DNA of 64,000 bases from contig OY776489.1 of NCBI GenBank assembly GCA_963675655.1, forward strand, positions 620,001 through 684,000, given 5' to 3'. Both the position numbers and the translations under genes were made by a program. The DNA is from CAXXOK01 sp963675655. GTDB taxonomy: Bacteria > Bacillota > Clostridia > Christensenellales > Aristaeellaceae. Positions 8,093 to 16,938 of this stretch are shown one piece after another. The notes under the pieces are model-generated. The model worked only from the letters and a program-made list of their open reading frames with translations, searched no databases and was not told the DNA's origin. The first letter of the stretch is position 1, and every line of letters begins with the position of its first letter.

Positions 8093-9535
8093 TTAATACG
8101 CTTTGGCGAAGTAAATCAGCTTTTTGGCAGGTTTGCCGCAGCAGACGCATGTTTCACCAATAGACGTCTGGTCAAAGGGCATATTGCGGCTGGAGGCGTT
8201 GAACTGCTCCTTAATCGCATCTTCGCAGGCGCGGTCACCGCACCACATAGCCTTGGCAAAGCCGCTTTCCACTGCTTTACCCAGCGCTTCCATGTTGTGC
8301 ACCTCGGTAACGTGCGCATCGCGGAACGCCTTTGCTTGATCGTACAATCCCTGTTGAATGCTGTCCATCAGCGCGGGCAGATCCGCCGTAAGCGTATCCA
8401 GCGCCATGGGGGCCTTTTCGCAGGTGTCGCGGCGGAACACTGTCGCTACGCCGTTTTCAATGTCGCGGGGGCCAATCTCCAGCCGCACGGGCACACCCTT
8501 CAGCTCCCAGTCGTTAAACTTGTAGCCGGGGGATACGGTGTCGCGGTCGTCCACCTTCACGCGGTATCCGGCTGCCTTGAGCTGCGCGAAAATCTCATCG
8601 CACTTTTCCATTACGCCGCCCTTGTGCGCAGCGATCGGCACGATCACCACTTGAATGGGCGCAATGTGGGGAGGTAGGCGCAAGCCGCGTTCGTCGCCGT
8701 GCGTCATGATAATCGCGCCGATCAACCGGGTGCTGACCCCCCAGCTGGTTTCGTGCACGTATTCCAGCTTGCCTTCGCGGCTCAAGTACTGAATGTCGAA
8801 CGCCTCGGCAAAGTTGGTGCCAAAGTTGTGGCTGGTGCCTGCTTGTAGGGCTTTCCCGTCCTGCATCATGGCTTCCATGCTATACGTGGCCTGCGCGCCC
8901 GCAAATTTTTCCTTATCGCTCTTGCGGCCGCAAAGCACCGGCAGCGCCATCTCATCCTCGGCTACCTCACGGTATACCTCCAGCATCTGCAGGGTTTCCT
9001 GCTGAGCCTCTTCGGGCGTTTCGTGAATGGTATGGCCCTCCTGCCACAGGAACTCGCTGGTGCGCAGGAAGGGGCGGGTGCTTTTTTCCCAACGCATAAC
9101 CGAGCACCACTGGTTATACTTCATGGGCAGGTCGCGGTAGCTGCCGACCCATTTACTGTACATGGCGCAGAATATGGTTTCGCTGGTGGGGCGAATGGCC
9201 AGACGCTCCTGCAGTTTCTCGTTGCCGCCCTGCGTTACCCACGCTACCTCGGGCGCAAACCCTTCCACATGCTCGGCTTCCTTGAGCAGCAGGCTTTCGG
9301 GGATCAGCATGGGCATATAGACGTTCTCATGCCCTGTCGCTTTAAAGCGGCTGTCCATCTCCTGCTGGATGCGCTCCCAGATGGCGTAGCCATAAGGCCG
9401 GATGACCATGCAGCCGCGCACCGGCGCGTAATCCACCAGTTCGCTTTGTAAAATTACATCGGTGTACCATTGGGAGAAATCTTCGCTGCGGGGCGTAATG
9501 TGCTCCACAAATTTCTTCTCTTCCTTTTTTGCCAT
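8093..9535 (-). CDS. proS: Prolyl-tRNA synthetase (ProS type without editing insertion)
   Basis: 480 residues, the length of the type-3/archaeal-like ProS found in many Clostridia, which lacks the large editing insertion. The class II core is visible: motif 1 region MVIRPYGYAIWERIQQEMD, motif 2 RWEKSTRPFLRTSEFLWQEGHT, and motif 3 with GDERGLRLPPHIAPIQVVIVPI. The anticodon-binding domain and a C-terminal Zn/Cys segment (CVCCGKPAKKLIYFAKAY) follow. It charges tRNA-Pro. The ATG at 9535 has AAAGGAG nine bases upstream; longer in-frame openings run into the terminator of the leader and are rejected. Expression is controlled by the T-box leader at 9664-9975. Confidence 0.97.
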   Translation of the reverse strand: MAKKEEKKFVEHITPRSEDFSQWYTDVILQSELVDYAPVRGCMVIRPYGYAIWERIQQEMDSRFKATGHENVYMPMLIPESLLLKEAEHVEGFAPEVAWVTQGGNEKLQERLAIRPTSETIFCAMYSKWVGSYRDLPMKYNQWCSVMRWEKSTRPFLRTSEFLWQEGHTIHETPEEAQQETLQMLEVYREVAEDEMALPVLCGRKSDKEKFAGAQATYSMEAMMQDGKALQAGTSHNFGTNFAEAFDIQYLSREGKLEYVHETSWGVSTRLIGAIIMTHGDERGLRLPPHIAPIQVVIVPIAAHKGGVMEKCDEIFAQLKAAGYRVKVDDRDTVSPGYKFNDWELKGVPVRLEIGPRDIENGVATVFRRDTCEKAPMALDTLTADLPALMDSIQQGLYDQAKAFRDAHVTEVHNMEALGKAVESGFAKAMWCGDRACEDAIKEQFNASSRNMPFDQTSIGETCVCCGKPAKKLIYFAKAY

Positions 9536-9663
9536 GCCGGGTTTCTCCTTTCGTGATGCCGTTGGCAGGGGTTCTGTTTGCCGCATTACGCCAGCCGGGT
9601 CAAAAGCATTGCTGATGCGCTTTCCCGTGGCTTGTGCGGTTTCGCCGCCTGCTGCCGGAGTAG

Positions 9664-9975
9664 AAAAATAAGGCTCCATCGCTCCCAAGCACGGCCATTG
9701 GCCGCCGTTGGGACGAAGGGAGCCTTCGCGGTACCACCCGACTTAAAGCCCTTTGGATCGCTCCACCCATACGGACGGACGCTCACCCTCGGGATACTTT
9801 CACTTTCATGCCGATAACGGCGGCTGCCGTCGGGAATTAGCCGAAATTGCCGGATGCGGGGGCCTGCCCTGTGCGCATGAACGTCCTTTCAGCCGGTGGG
9901 ACGTTTCTCTTTGCAGCGCCCTGTCGCAGGATTCATCCGTCGCCTTCCGCACCGATGGAATCGGGCGGATTGGAT
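9664..9975 (-). promoter_or_regulatory. T-box riboswitch controlling proS
   Basis: On the minus strand the conserved T-box GGGTGGTACCGCG occurs at 9739-9727, immediately before a competing terminator (9726-9664): AAGGCTCC pairs with GGAGCCTT, with an inner GGCCAATGGCC hairpin, then ATTTTT. This is the antiterminator/terminator switch of T-box leaders, in which uncharged tRNA stabilises the antiterminator. With proS downstream the sensed tRNA should be tRNA-Pro. The 5' part (9975-9790) would hold Stem I; I could not fix the specifier triplet by eye. Confidence 0.92.
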
Positions 9976-9981
9976 GCCCGT

Positions 9982-10010
9982 ATGGTAACACAGGCATGGT
10001 GAAATGTCAA
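9982..10010 (-). promoter_or_regulatory. SigA promoter of the proS T-box transcript
   Basis: TTGACA (10010-10005), a 17-bp spacer and TACCAT (9987-9982) on the minus strand; start near 9975. It lies only 24 bases beyond the stop of the secreted-protein gene at 10034. Confidence 0.85.
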
Positions 10011-10033
10011 ACCATATTGCACGGGTATATAGG

Positions 10034-10555
10034 CTATTTATACATCCACTGGTGCCAATCCAGAAAGTACGCAGGAATGGTAACCGTGTTGTTGCTGCTT
10101 GCTTCCCGGTACAAAGGGGACGGCGTACTGCCGGGAGTATAATGGTATTTAGCAATCGCTGCGTATATGTACTTGACGCCTGAAAGCCCATCGATTACGC
10201 AGTAGCCGCTGTACGCCGTTTTACCAGAGTGCACGGTTTTTTCCAACGTATAGGTTATTTGGTATGTATCTATTCCGCAGTCATCCGGGTAAATAATTTC
10301 TTCATATACGTTTTTACAGTAGATAACAATATCAAAAGCATCGATATCGGCGTTGGGGTCTAAATTTTCCAGATTAAAGGTTATCTTAATTTTATTCCCG
10401 CTCTTTTGCCATTTGGCATACCCCTTGGCTTGCTCAAATACCAGCGCTGATTTCCGTACTCTGGATGAATTGGAAATAGCGCCTAATGCCGTTGAAACAG
10501 GCAAACAGCCCAGCAACAACACAAAAGCTACTAGAAACGCAAGCGTTTTCTTCAT
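10034..10555 (-). CDS. Secreted protein of unknown function
   Basis: 173 residues, no family recognised. The N-terminus MKKTLAFLVAFVLLLGCLPVSTALG is an export signal. It could be cleaved after ALG by signal peptidase I, or, because LLGC resembles a lipobox, be a lipoprotein with Cys near residue 17. The mature part is mixed and probably beta-rich (KIKITFNLENLDPNADIDAFDIVIYC, TYQITYTLEKTV), as in an immunoglobulin-like sandwich, with a C-terminal YFLDWHQWMYK. The ATG at 10555 has GGGAGG seven bases ahead. It has its own strong promoter and sits alone between the AEC permease and proS. Confidence 0.7.
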   Translation of the reverse strand: MKKTLAFLVAFVLLLGCLPVSTALGAISNSSRVRKSALVFEQAKGYAKWQKSGNKIKITFNLENLDPNADIDAFDIVIYCKNVYEEIIYPDDCGIDTYQITYTLEKTVHSGKTAYSGYCVIDGLSGVKYIYAAIAKYHYTPGSTPSPLYREASSNNTVTIPAYFLDWHQWMYK

Positions 10556-10617
10556 CATCTTTCCTCCCTGCAGCGCACATGTCAACACAAACATAACAAT
10601 TTACAAATATTACTGTT

Positions 10618-10647
10618 ATTGTATCGAACTTGCACCATAAGTGTCAA
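10618..10647 (-). promoter_or_regulatory. SigA promoter of the secreted-protein gene
   Basis: TTGACA (10647-10642), an 18-bp spacer and TACAAT (10623-10618) on the minus strand, with an AT-rich leader of about 55 bases before the gene. Confidence 0.8.
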
Positions 10648-10671
10648 GATGATTGATGTCCTTTCGCTGTT

Positions 10672-11616
10672 TTATCCCACCATACCCAGTGTTTTGAAAA
10701 GAAAAATCCATAAGAACACAGTAAAGCCGGAAAACGCTGTGGTCAGCACCACTTGTGCGGCAGCAAAATCGGTATCACCGCCCAATTGCTGTGCCATAGG
10801 GTAACTGCTGACGGCTGTCGGTGAAGCAAACACCGCGATGAGCGTAGCCAGGCTCACACCCCGGATGCCAAGGGCAACCGCAATGGACATAAGCACCAGC
10901 GGCACTAGCACCAGCCTGGATATCACCCCGATGGTAAGCAGCGAAGAATTGGCGCGCACCTTGGCAAAATCCAGTGACGCCCCCAGCAAGAACAGCGCAA
11001 GCGGCGTAGCTACATCCCCCAACCGGGAAAGCGGGTTATACAGTAAAGTAGGAAGGTTCCAATGGAGCAGCCACAGGGCAAAGCCCAGCAGCGTACCGAT
11101 AATAAGCGGGTTGAACAGCACGCCCCGGATGATGTGCCAAACGCTGATTTCCTTACCGCTGTGTACCAGCAGTACGATCGTTGCCGCAACGTTAAAAATC
11201 GGCACGACTGCAACCACCATCAGTGCCGCGATGGACGTATCCGCATCGGGGTACATCATCAGTACCAGTGGGATCCCGAAAATAGCGTAATTACTGCGAG
11301 CAACCCCCTGAATAAACACACCACGCGCATTTGGGTTTTTACAGATACCGGGCGCCAGTATAAAAAGCACCCCAAAACTCGCCACCACCGCGCCCATTGC
11401 ATATAGAAGCGTACCATAATCCGGCATTACATTTTGAGGCGTATCCATAATGTTCAGGCACAAAAGCAATGGCAGGAAGATATAAAACACGCTCTTGTTG
11501 GCCTGTTTTACGCCTTCCTCACCGATAATATGAAAACGCCGGGCCACAAACCCGACCAGCATCATAAATAACAGCGGAAATACTGTTTTAATAGAAAAAA
11601 GAAAATCGCTGAACAC
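10672..11616 (-). CDS. AEC (auxin efflux carrier-like) family permease
   Basis: 314 residues with about ten hydrophobic helices in two inverted halves (LFMMLVGFVARRFHI near the start; SLLTIGVISRLVLVPLVLM and VFASPTAVSSYPMAQQLGG in the second half). This is the AEC/MleP pattern of carriers for malate, other organic acids or amino acids. The start is GTG at 11616 with only a weak AGG-containing site ahead. Monocistronic, with its own promoter at 11721-11749 and an inverted repeat just upstream of the -35. Substrate unknown. Confidence 0.88.
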   Translation of the reverse strand: MFSDFLFSIKTVFPLLFMMLVGFVARRFHIIGEEGVKQANKSVFYIFLPLLLCLNIMDTPQNVMPDYGTLLYAMGAVVASFGVLFILAPGICKNPNARGVFIQGVARSNYAIFGIPLVLMMYPDADTSIAALMVVAVVPIFNVAATIVLLVHSGKEISVWHIIRGVLFNPLIIGTLLGFALWLLHWNLPTLLYNPLSRLGDVATPLALFLLGASLDFAKVRANSSLLTIGVISRLVLVPLVLMSIAVALGIRGVSLATLIAVFASPTAVSSYPMAQQLGGDTDFAAAQVVLTTAFSGFTVFLWIFLFKTLGMVG

Positions 11617-11720
11617 TGCCTATCCATCACCTATCACTCGGCCTGCCCTGGACGGCTTGTCGTCGCAGCCGGGCCGTTTATTCGCGCCACCGAACGGCGC
11701 ATGATGAAACCTACCGCATT

Positions 11721-11749
11721 ATGATACAGAGGCGCAGGGGCAATGTCAA
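11721..11749 (-). promoter_or_regulatory. SigA promoter of the AEC permease
   Basis: TTGACA (11749-11744), a 17-bp spacer and TATCAT (11726-11721) on the minus strand. The leader is about 100 bases. Confidence 0.85.
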
Positions 11750-11782
11750 TGTGGCAAAGCCCGTTGCTTGGACTTTGCCACA
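11750..11782. repeat. Perfect 10-bp inverted repeat abutting the AEC promoter
   Basis: TGTGGCAAAG, 13 bases, CTTTGCCACA. The repeat touches the -35 hexamer of the AEC promoter on its upstream side, the usual place for an activator (for example LysR-type) or a repressor. It could also fold as an RNA hairpin, but no gene on either strand ends beside it and there is no clean T-run. Confidence 0.6.
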
Positions 11783-12041
11783 CGCTTTTAGTATTTGGGT
11801 TTTCTGAAAATAATCACAAGCGCCCTTCGCTTTCCATTTTTGATACCCCACCAGCAAACAACGCCCGAAAGCTTTGTCCTGTCAGGCTTTGCCAATAGGT
11901 ACTTCCTGCTTTGGTTTTACAAAGCAACGGGAAAGTTGCTTAGCAACAATATTGATAACGGTGATATGAATCAACCCGTGGCTACAATCCCGTCCGCCGC
12001 TTCACTGTTTCTTCTCCGTTTCTTTTCCGGCAATTCCCGCT
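11783..12041. other. Intergenic region downstream of the PBP gene
   Basis: No gene recognised. Two weak minus-strand hairpins (GTTGC TAA GCAAC near 11935-11950, and GCTTTG/CAAAGC near 11910-11927) could end the FHA-ftsW-PBP transcript, but neither is a convincing terminator. Confidence 0.4.
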
Positions 12042-13469
12042 TCAGCTTCCGTATGTGTCTTTCAGGTACTTGAATATCGTCGCAGCAATCGGCGCGGCCA
12101 CGCTGCCGCCGCTGCCGCCGTCTTCCACCAGCACGCAGCAGGCATACGGCAGATCTTCGTCCGCAATATAACCGACAAACCAGGCGTTGGTAATATCCAC
12201 ACCGTTTTCCGCAGCCTCCGCGCTGCCGGTTTTACCGGCAATGGTGAGACCCGTTACACGCGCTGCGGTGCCGGTGCCGGAGGTAACAACGTTTTTCATA
12301 TAGCTTTGCAGGGTTTGGGCAATATCCTCGCTTACCACACGGCTATACTCCTTTTGGGTATACCGCAGGCGTATCACTCCGGCCGGGCTGACCACTTGAT
12401 AGAGGAGGCGCGGTTCCATCATCACACCGTCGTTGGCGATTGCGGCGGCCACCATGCACATGTGCAGGGGCGTAGCGCCAATCTGGCTTTGTCCCGCGCC
12501 GCTCCACGCAACCTCCACAGCATTTCGCCCAGTGGTGGGATAGATACTGTTTTCCACAACAATATCCCGAAACAGAAAGTTCTCGTTAAACCCGAAATCC
12601 TCCGCAGTAGCGCGCAGGGCATCGTCCCCCAGCATTAAAGCACACTGGGCAAAGGCATTATTACAGCTGACAGTAAAGGCTTTTTGCAGCGACAGGCTGC
12701 CATGTTGGGCGTTGCCGTAATCATGTATCACCTGATCCAGCACCTGCGTTGCGCCGGTACAGGTGAATTGATAGCTGGTAATCCCGCTTAGGTTTTCCAG
12801 CGCCGACGCCGCCGTGATGATTTTAAACGTAGACCCCGGCGCAAGCGTGCTTTGCAGCGCACGGTTCCAAAACGGATGCTGCGCATTGGTTTGATCGTCC
12901 TGTGAAATGTTTTGCGGGTCGAAAACCGGCAGGCTAACCAGCGCAATAATCTCGCCGGTTTTATAGTTCATCACCACTGCCGCGCCGCTTTTCCCTTGCG
13001 TGTTGGTATTCGTCTGAAAGGTATTCACAATCTTCGTGCAAAGCGCGCTGTCCGCGGTGATGGTCACGTTATCGCCGTGCCGGGTTTCTCCGCTGAGCAG
13101 GGCGGCTACCCGCTCGCTGAGGGAGGTTTGAAAACCCAGCAGATACGAGGCCTGGAAGGAATCCACACCGTTGGCAACGTTGCCGTCCCGGTCGCCCACC
13201 AGATGAACGATTGCTTTACGGGCTTTGACATTGCTTTGGTATACGCGTTCGCCATCCTCATCGGTCGTTGCCAGCATTACGCCGTTACGGTCGAGGATAT
13301 CTCCAGCGATAACGTTTTGCTTCGCCTTTTGGTATCGGGTATTGCGGCTGCTGGAGGACCAGCGCGTACCATAGGTATCCACGCTGTATGCGCCATACAG
13401 ACCGGCCAATAACACAAGGCCGATCAGCATCAGCGTAACCAGCCGAAAACGTGTATGCAGGCGTTTCAA
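12042..13469 (-). CDS. Penicillin-binding transpeptidase (class B PBP, FtsI/SpoVD/PbpA type)
   Basis: 475 residues. One N-terminal membrane anchor (residues 11-30), a dimerisation region (QNVIAGDILDRNGVMLA), and a transpeptidase domain with all three motifs: STFK (nucleophile Ser213), SCN (268-270) and KTGS (413-416). It cross-links peptidoglycan on the outer face of the membrane and should partner the FtsW/RodA polymerase encoded just upstream. The start is TTG at 13469, seven bases after GGGAGGG; no ATG in this frame is better placed. It lacks PASTA domains and is short for FtsI, closer to the PbpA proteins found in FHA-ftsW-pbpA operons. Confidence 0.93.
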   Translation of the reverse strand: MKRLHTRFRLVTLMLIGLVLLAGLYGAYSVDTYGTRWSSSSRNTRYQKAKQNVIAGDILDRNGVMLATTDEDGERVYQSNVKARKAIVHLVGDRDGNVANGVDSFQASYLLGFQTSLSERVAALLSGETRHGDNVTITADSALCTKIVNTFQTNTNTQGKSGAAVVMNYKTGEIIALVSLPVFDPQNISQDDQTNAQHPFWNRALQSTLAPGSTFKIITAASALENLSGITSYQFTCTGATQVLDQVIHDYGNAQHGSLSLQKAFTVSCNNAFAQCALMLGDDALRATAEDFGFNENFLFRDIVVENSIYPTTGRNAVEVAWSGAGQSQIGATPLHMCMVAAAIANDGVMMEPRLLYQVVSPAGVIRLRYTQKEYSRVVSEDIAQTLQSYMKNVVTSGTGTAARVTGLTIAGKTGSAEAAENGVDITNAWFVGYIADEDLPYACCVLVEDGGSGGSVAAPIAATIFKYLKDTYGS

Positions 13470-13524
13470 ACATTATCCCTCCCTTGTGCGCGTACCGGTA
13501 TTTGGCCACCGCTGCGGTTTTGTC

Positions 13525-14832
13525 TTACAGCCAGTCCGCATGCGGTAGATTTTCTTCCTCGCGCATGCTGCGGCTGATTTCATAATCATATTTCAAATCG
13601 TCCTGGTTCAGGCTGGCGACTCCCTGTAAAAGGCCGATCATGCCCATACAGCTGATGAGCGAAGTGCCGCCATAGCTGACAAAGGGCATGGTAACGCCCG
13701 TCAGCGGAATCAGCTTGAGTACCCCGCCGATGATCACAAAGGTCTGCACGCCCAGCATTACGGTCGTTCCCATCGCTAGCAGCGCATGGAAGCTGTGCCG
13801 CGCGCCCATGGCGATGGATGCGCCGCGCAAAATCATAATCACATACATCACAAGCACCAGAATGCCGAAAATAATGCCGAACTGCTCGCAAATGACCGCG
13901 AAAATACAGTCTGTGTAATATACCGGTATCACGCGCGGCGCGCCCAACCCCAGCCCGACGCCGAACAGTCCGCCCGATGCGATGGCCATTAAGATCTGCG
14001 CGATCTGGTACCCGGTGCTTTCGTAATACAGCCACGGATTTTGCCATATCGCTACGCGCACCTTTACATGGCTGAACATCTTATAGCCCAGCACCGCCGC
14101 GCCCGCGCCGCCCAGCAACCCCACGCCGGTCAGCGGCAGGTTGCCCGTTGCGGCAAAAAACATAAACAGCGCCGTGATGTAATAAATAAGTGCCGTGCCC
14201 AAATCCTTTTGCAGCATTAAAATCAGCAGGCATACGCCCGCAAACAGCAGCCACGGCCAAAATTGCCTGCGGCTCATGGAATAGCTGAGGATGATGAGCA
14301 GTGCGATTTTCACTATTTCGCTGGGTTGCAGGCTGATGCTTCCCAGCTGAATCCAGTTGGTCGCGCCATTTTTTTCCGTGCCAATTGCCAACGGAAGCGC
14401 AATTAGCAGCAGCGCACCCAACGCAATCACTTTACTAAAAAACCGCCAGCGTCGTACATAGCGTACCAGCAGAATGCAAAACAACATGGCTGCAATGCCT
14501 ACGCTGTAATTGATCGCCTGCTGTAAGCCGCGGGATGTACCCGCATCCAGATCGGTAGAATATAAAACCAATACGCCCAGCGCGCATAAAAAATTAGCAA
14601 TCGCCAGCAGCAACTTATCCGCCGGGAAAAAACGCGGCAGCCAGAGCGTGGCAATAAAGATAAGCGCCGGTACCGCAACGGCCAGCGCAAAGCCCTGCCA
14701 ACGTATTTCTCCCCGCATTGCCGTCAGTAAAAAGGCGCTGAAGAAAAACAACATCATTGCCGAGGTTAGTCTGCGGTCTGGATAGCGGCGGGACGGCATA
14801 CGCGGCGAGCGGCGTGCATCTCTACGGCTCAT
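13525..14832 (-). CDS. FtsW/RodA/SpoVE family peptidoglycan glycosyltransferase
   Basis: 435 residues, about ten membrane helices after a basic N-terminal stretch. The SEDS landmarks are present: GATNWIQLGSISLQPSE, LMLQKDLGTALIYY, the long extracellular loop ending before YYESTGYQIAQ, CEQFGIIFG, and the C-terminal TGVTMPFVSYGGTSLISCMGMIGLL. SEDS proteins polymerise lipid II in the membrane. The start overlaps the end of the FHA gene by 11 bases, and the cognate PBP gene follows after 55 bases, the conserved pairing of a polymerase with its transpeptidase. Whether it serves septation, elongation or spore cortex cannot be told from sequence. Confidence 0.94.
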   Translation of the reverse strand: MSRRDARRSPRMPSRRYPDRRLTSAMMLFFFSAFLLTAMRGEIRWQGFALAVAVPALIFIATLWLPRFFPADKLLLAIANFLCALGVLVLYSTDLDAGTSRGLQQAINYSVGIAAMLFCILLVRYVRRWRFFSKVIALGALLLIALPLAIGTEKNGATNWIQLGSISLQPSEIVKIALLIILSYSMSRRQFWPWLLFAGVCLLILMLQKDLGTALIYYITALFMFFAATGNLPLTGVGLLGGAGAAVLGYKMFSHVKVRVAIWQNPWLYYESTGYQIAQILMAIASGGLFGVGLGLGAPRVIPVYYTDCIFAVICEQFGIIFGILVLVMYVIMILRGASIAMGARHSFHALLAMGTTVMLGVQTFVIIGGVLKLIPLTGVTMPFVSYGGTSLISCMGMIGLLQGVASLNQDDLKYDYEISRSMREEENLPHADWL

Positions 14833-16024
14833 GGCGGCGCCCTCCCTTCAAGTACTTATCCCACAGGAGCCGCTTGGCCTGGGCAGCCTCATCCGGCTCT
14901 ACATACAATTCGGCAGGCGCATGGTCGGGGTCGGCATCCGGCTCATCGTCTTCCTCATACGCATCCTCCGGCGGATATACGGTGACGGCCGGAGCAAAAT
15001 CCAGCTCGTCCCCTTCCAGCGGCGGGTAAAAGCCGTCCTCGTCGTAGGTATCGTCTTGCTCATACGCGCGCGCGTCCGCCCGATCTTCATCGGGCTGCGC
15101 TGCCGCAAGCGGCGGCAGCGGAGCGCGGCGCAGCCGCGCCGACGCGCGCGGAGGCTCCTGCCAATCATCCGCCTCGTCAGCATAGGCATCCGGCTCATCC
15201 CAATGCTCCGCTTCCTCCTCTTCGGAAAGGATCGCGCCTGTCTTTTCAATTTTCGGCGGCGGGGCAAACGCGCCCTGCTGCGTGTTGATCACATCCGGCT
15301 GCGCGGCAGGCTGCTGCATCGCCTGCATGGCCTGCATAGCAGCAACCCACTGCATTTGCTGCAGCACTTCTACCTGCTCCGGCGTAAAGGTTACGCCCTG
15401 CACTGCTGTTGGCTGTGCGCTCTGCGCAGATTGCTCGGAGGTTTGCTGCACTTCTGCGGCAGGCGGTATTTCCTCTCGTGTAAAGGCGGCGTACCGTACC
15501 CCTGCGGATTCAAACCCGGCAAACAGCCGCAGCCGCAATTCCGCGTCCCCCACCTTCAGGGTGGAGCCATGCGCAAGCGCGGCATGCGCCCGCCTGCCGG
15601 TTACGGTTTCTCCATCCGCTTCCACCGTCATCCGGCCAAATGGATGGATTATCAGCCCGTCGGCTTCATCAAACTCGTACCACAAATGCTTTTTTGCAAC
15701 ACCCTTAACGGGTACAAATAGATCGTCGCTGCGAACGCTGCCTAAAATGCCTTCGCTGGATACCGGCAGAGCCAGCCCGGCAGGCAACTCCATGCTGCCC
15801 TCCGTCACGACCAGTTCGCCCACATAGCCCGCGTCCGGCAGTAATTTCAAGCGTTTTTTCCGTTTTTTCGCATCCTTACGCAGCCAGCGGAAACTGCGCC
15901 AAACAATCAGCGCCATGATGAATAAAAACCAGTAGCGCGCAGCCTGCGCTACAACTTCGTACACATCATCCGGCAAACCGAACACCTCCCGGCTTCGTCG
16001 TGTGGCCCGGTCCGCTACGGGCAT
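14822..16024 (-). CDS. FHA-domain membrane protein with acidic disordered tail
   Basis: 400 residues. A membrane segment near residues 31-46 (YWFLFIMALIVW) is followed by a basic stop-transfer (RKDAKKRKKRLK). Residues 80-170 form a somewhat degenerate FHA fold (EGILGSVRSDDLFVP, KKHLWYEF, GSTLKVGDAELRL). Residues 185-245 are Gln/Met-rich (LQQMQWVAAMQAMQAMQQP), and the rest is acidic, proline-containing low complexity. FHA domains bind phosphothreonine, so this is a likely Ser/Thr-kinase-responsive regulator of the FtsW-PBP pair downstream. ATG at 16024 follows AAAGGGG; a TTG eight bases after GGGAGG (near 15977) is a fair alternative start. Confidence 0.8.
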   Translation of the reverse strand: MPVADRATRRSREVFGLPDDVYEVVAQAARYWFLFIMALIVWRSFRWLRKDAKKRKKRLKLLPDAGYVGELVVTEGSMELPAGLALPVSSEGILGSVRSDDLFVPVKGVAKKHLWYEFDEADGLIIHPFGRMTVEADGETVTGRRAHAALAHGSTLKVGDAELRLRLFAGFESAGVRYAAFTREEIPPAAEVQQTSEQSAQSAQPTAVQGVTFTPEQVEVLQQMQWVAAMQAMQAMQQPAAQPDVINTQQGAFAPPPKIEKTGAILSEEEEAEHWDEPDAYADEADDWQEPPRASARLRRAPLPPLAAAQPDEDRADARAYEQDDTYDEDGFYPPLEGDELDFAPAVTVYPPEDAYEEDDEPDADPDHAPAELYVEPDEAAQAKRLLWDKYLKGGRRHEP

Positions 16025-16041
16025 CCGGCCCCTTTACAGCA

Positions 16042-16077
16042 AACGATAGCGGCAAGCTTTAAAGCCCGGCTATCGTT
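16042..16077 (-). terminator. Hairpin between sigH and the FHA operon
   Basis: AACGATAGC and GCTATCGTT form a 9-bp stem with an inner GGC/GCC pair, followed on the minus strand by TTTGCTG. Probably a partial terminator after sigH. Confidence 0.6.
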
Positions 16078-16083
16078 ACCCGG

Positions 16084-16899
16084 TTAATCCTCTTCCTGTG
16101 CTTTGGATTCTTCCATAAACTTTTCCAGCTTGCGCTTTACACGCTGCAGCGCATTATCGATGGATTTTACATGCCTGCCCAGCTTATCGGCAATTTCCTG
16201 ATAGCTCTTGCCGTCCAGGTAGGCGCTTAGCACTTCCTGCTCCAGAGAGCTTAGCACCTCGTCCACCCGGTCGCGAATGCTCATGATGTCTTCCCGGCCG
16301 ATAATCAGCTCTTCCGGGTTTTGCGCGTGGCATTCCACGATCACATCCATCAACGTACGGTCGCTTTCCTCATCATATATCGGCTTGTTCAGGCTCACGT
16401 AGCTGTTCAACGGCACATGCTTTTGGCGTGTGGCGGTTTTAATGGCCGTGATGATCTGGCGGGTTATGCACAATTCCGCAAACGCGCGGAAGCTGGATAG
16501 GCGCTCGGCCTGGTAATCGCGAATCGATTTGAACAGGCCGATCATACCCTCCTGCACAATGTCCTCATGGTCCGCGCCGATGAGGAAGTAGCTGCGTGCC
16601 TTGGAGCGTACAAAGTTTTTATATTTCCCCAGCAAATATTCCAGCGCAATGCTGTCGCCATCCTGCGCGAAGGCGACGATCTCCTCGTCGGTTTTGTCTC
16701 CAAACCGGATTTTCAGGGATTCCTCCCAAGAGGGATCATCCAAAGGCTGAACATCCTCCTCTTCGGCTTCAGGGCTTTGACGGCTCGTATCGTCATCCGA
16801 AAGCAACTGGGCAATGTCCTCCGCGGCGGCGTCAATGGAACCATGCTCGCTGCGGTATAGACGTTGAGGTTTTCGTTCTCGTTTGGGTTGGGTGGTCAT
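16084..16899 (-). CDS. sigH: RNA polymerase sporulation sigma factor SigH
   Basis: 271 residues. Residues 65-271 match SigH throughout: KTDEEIVAFAQDGDSIALEYLLGKYKNFVRSKARSYF, GADHEDIVQEGMIGLFKSIRDY (region 2, -10 recognition), and a region 4 helix-turn-helix SYQEIADKLGRHVKSIDNALQRVKRKL. It directs transcription at the onset of sporulation or stationary phase. The first 64 residues are a charged, acidic extension that usual SigH proteins (about 210 residues) lack. The ATG at 16899 has AGG nine bases ahead; an internal start closer to residue 65 is not supported by a ribosome site. Last gene of mrnC-thyX-rlmB-rae1-sigH. Confidence 0.93.
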   Translation of the reverse strand: MTTQPKRERKPQRLYRSEHGSIDAAAEDIAQLLSDDDTSRQSPEAEEEDVQPLDDPSWEESLKIRFGDKTDEEIVAFAQDGDSIALEYLLGKYKNFVRSKARSYFLIGADHEDIVQEGMIGLFKSIRDYQAERLSSFRAFAELCITRQIITAIKTATRQKHVPLNSYVSLNKPIYDEESDRTLMDVIVECHAQNPEELIIGREDIMSIRDRVDEVLSSLEQEVLSAYLDGKSYQEIADKLGRHVKSIDNALQRVKRKLEKFMEESKAQEED

Positions 16900-16938
16900 G
16901 GCTGTTTTCCTGCCTCGTTTTGTTTTTTTCCGCGCATT

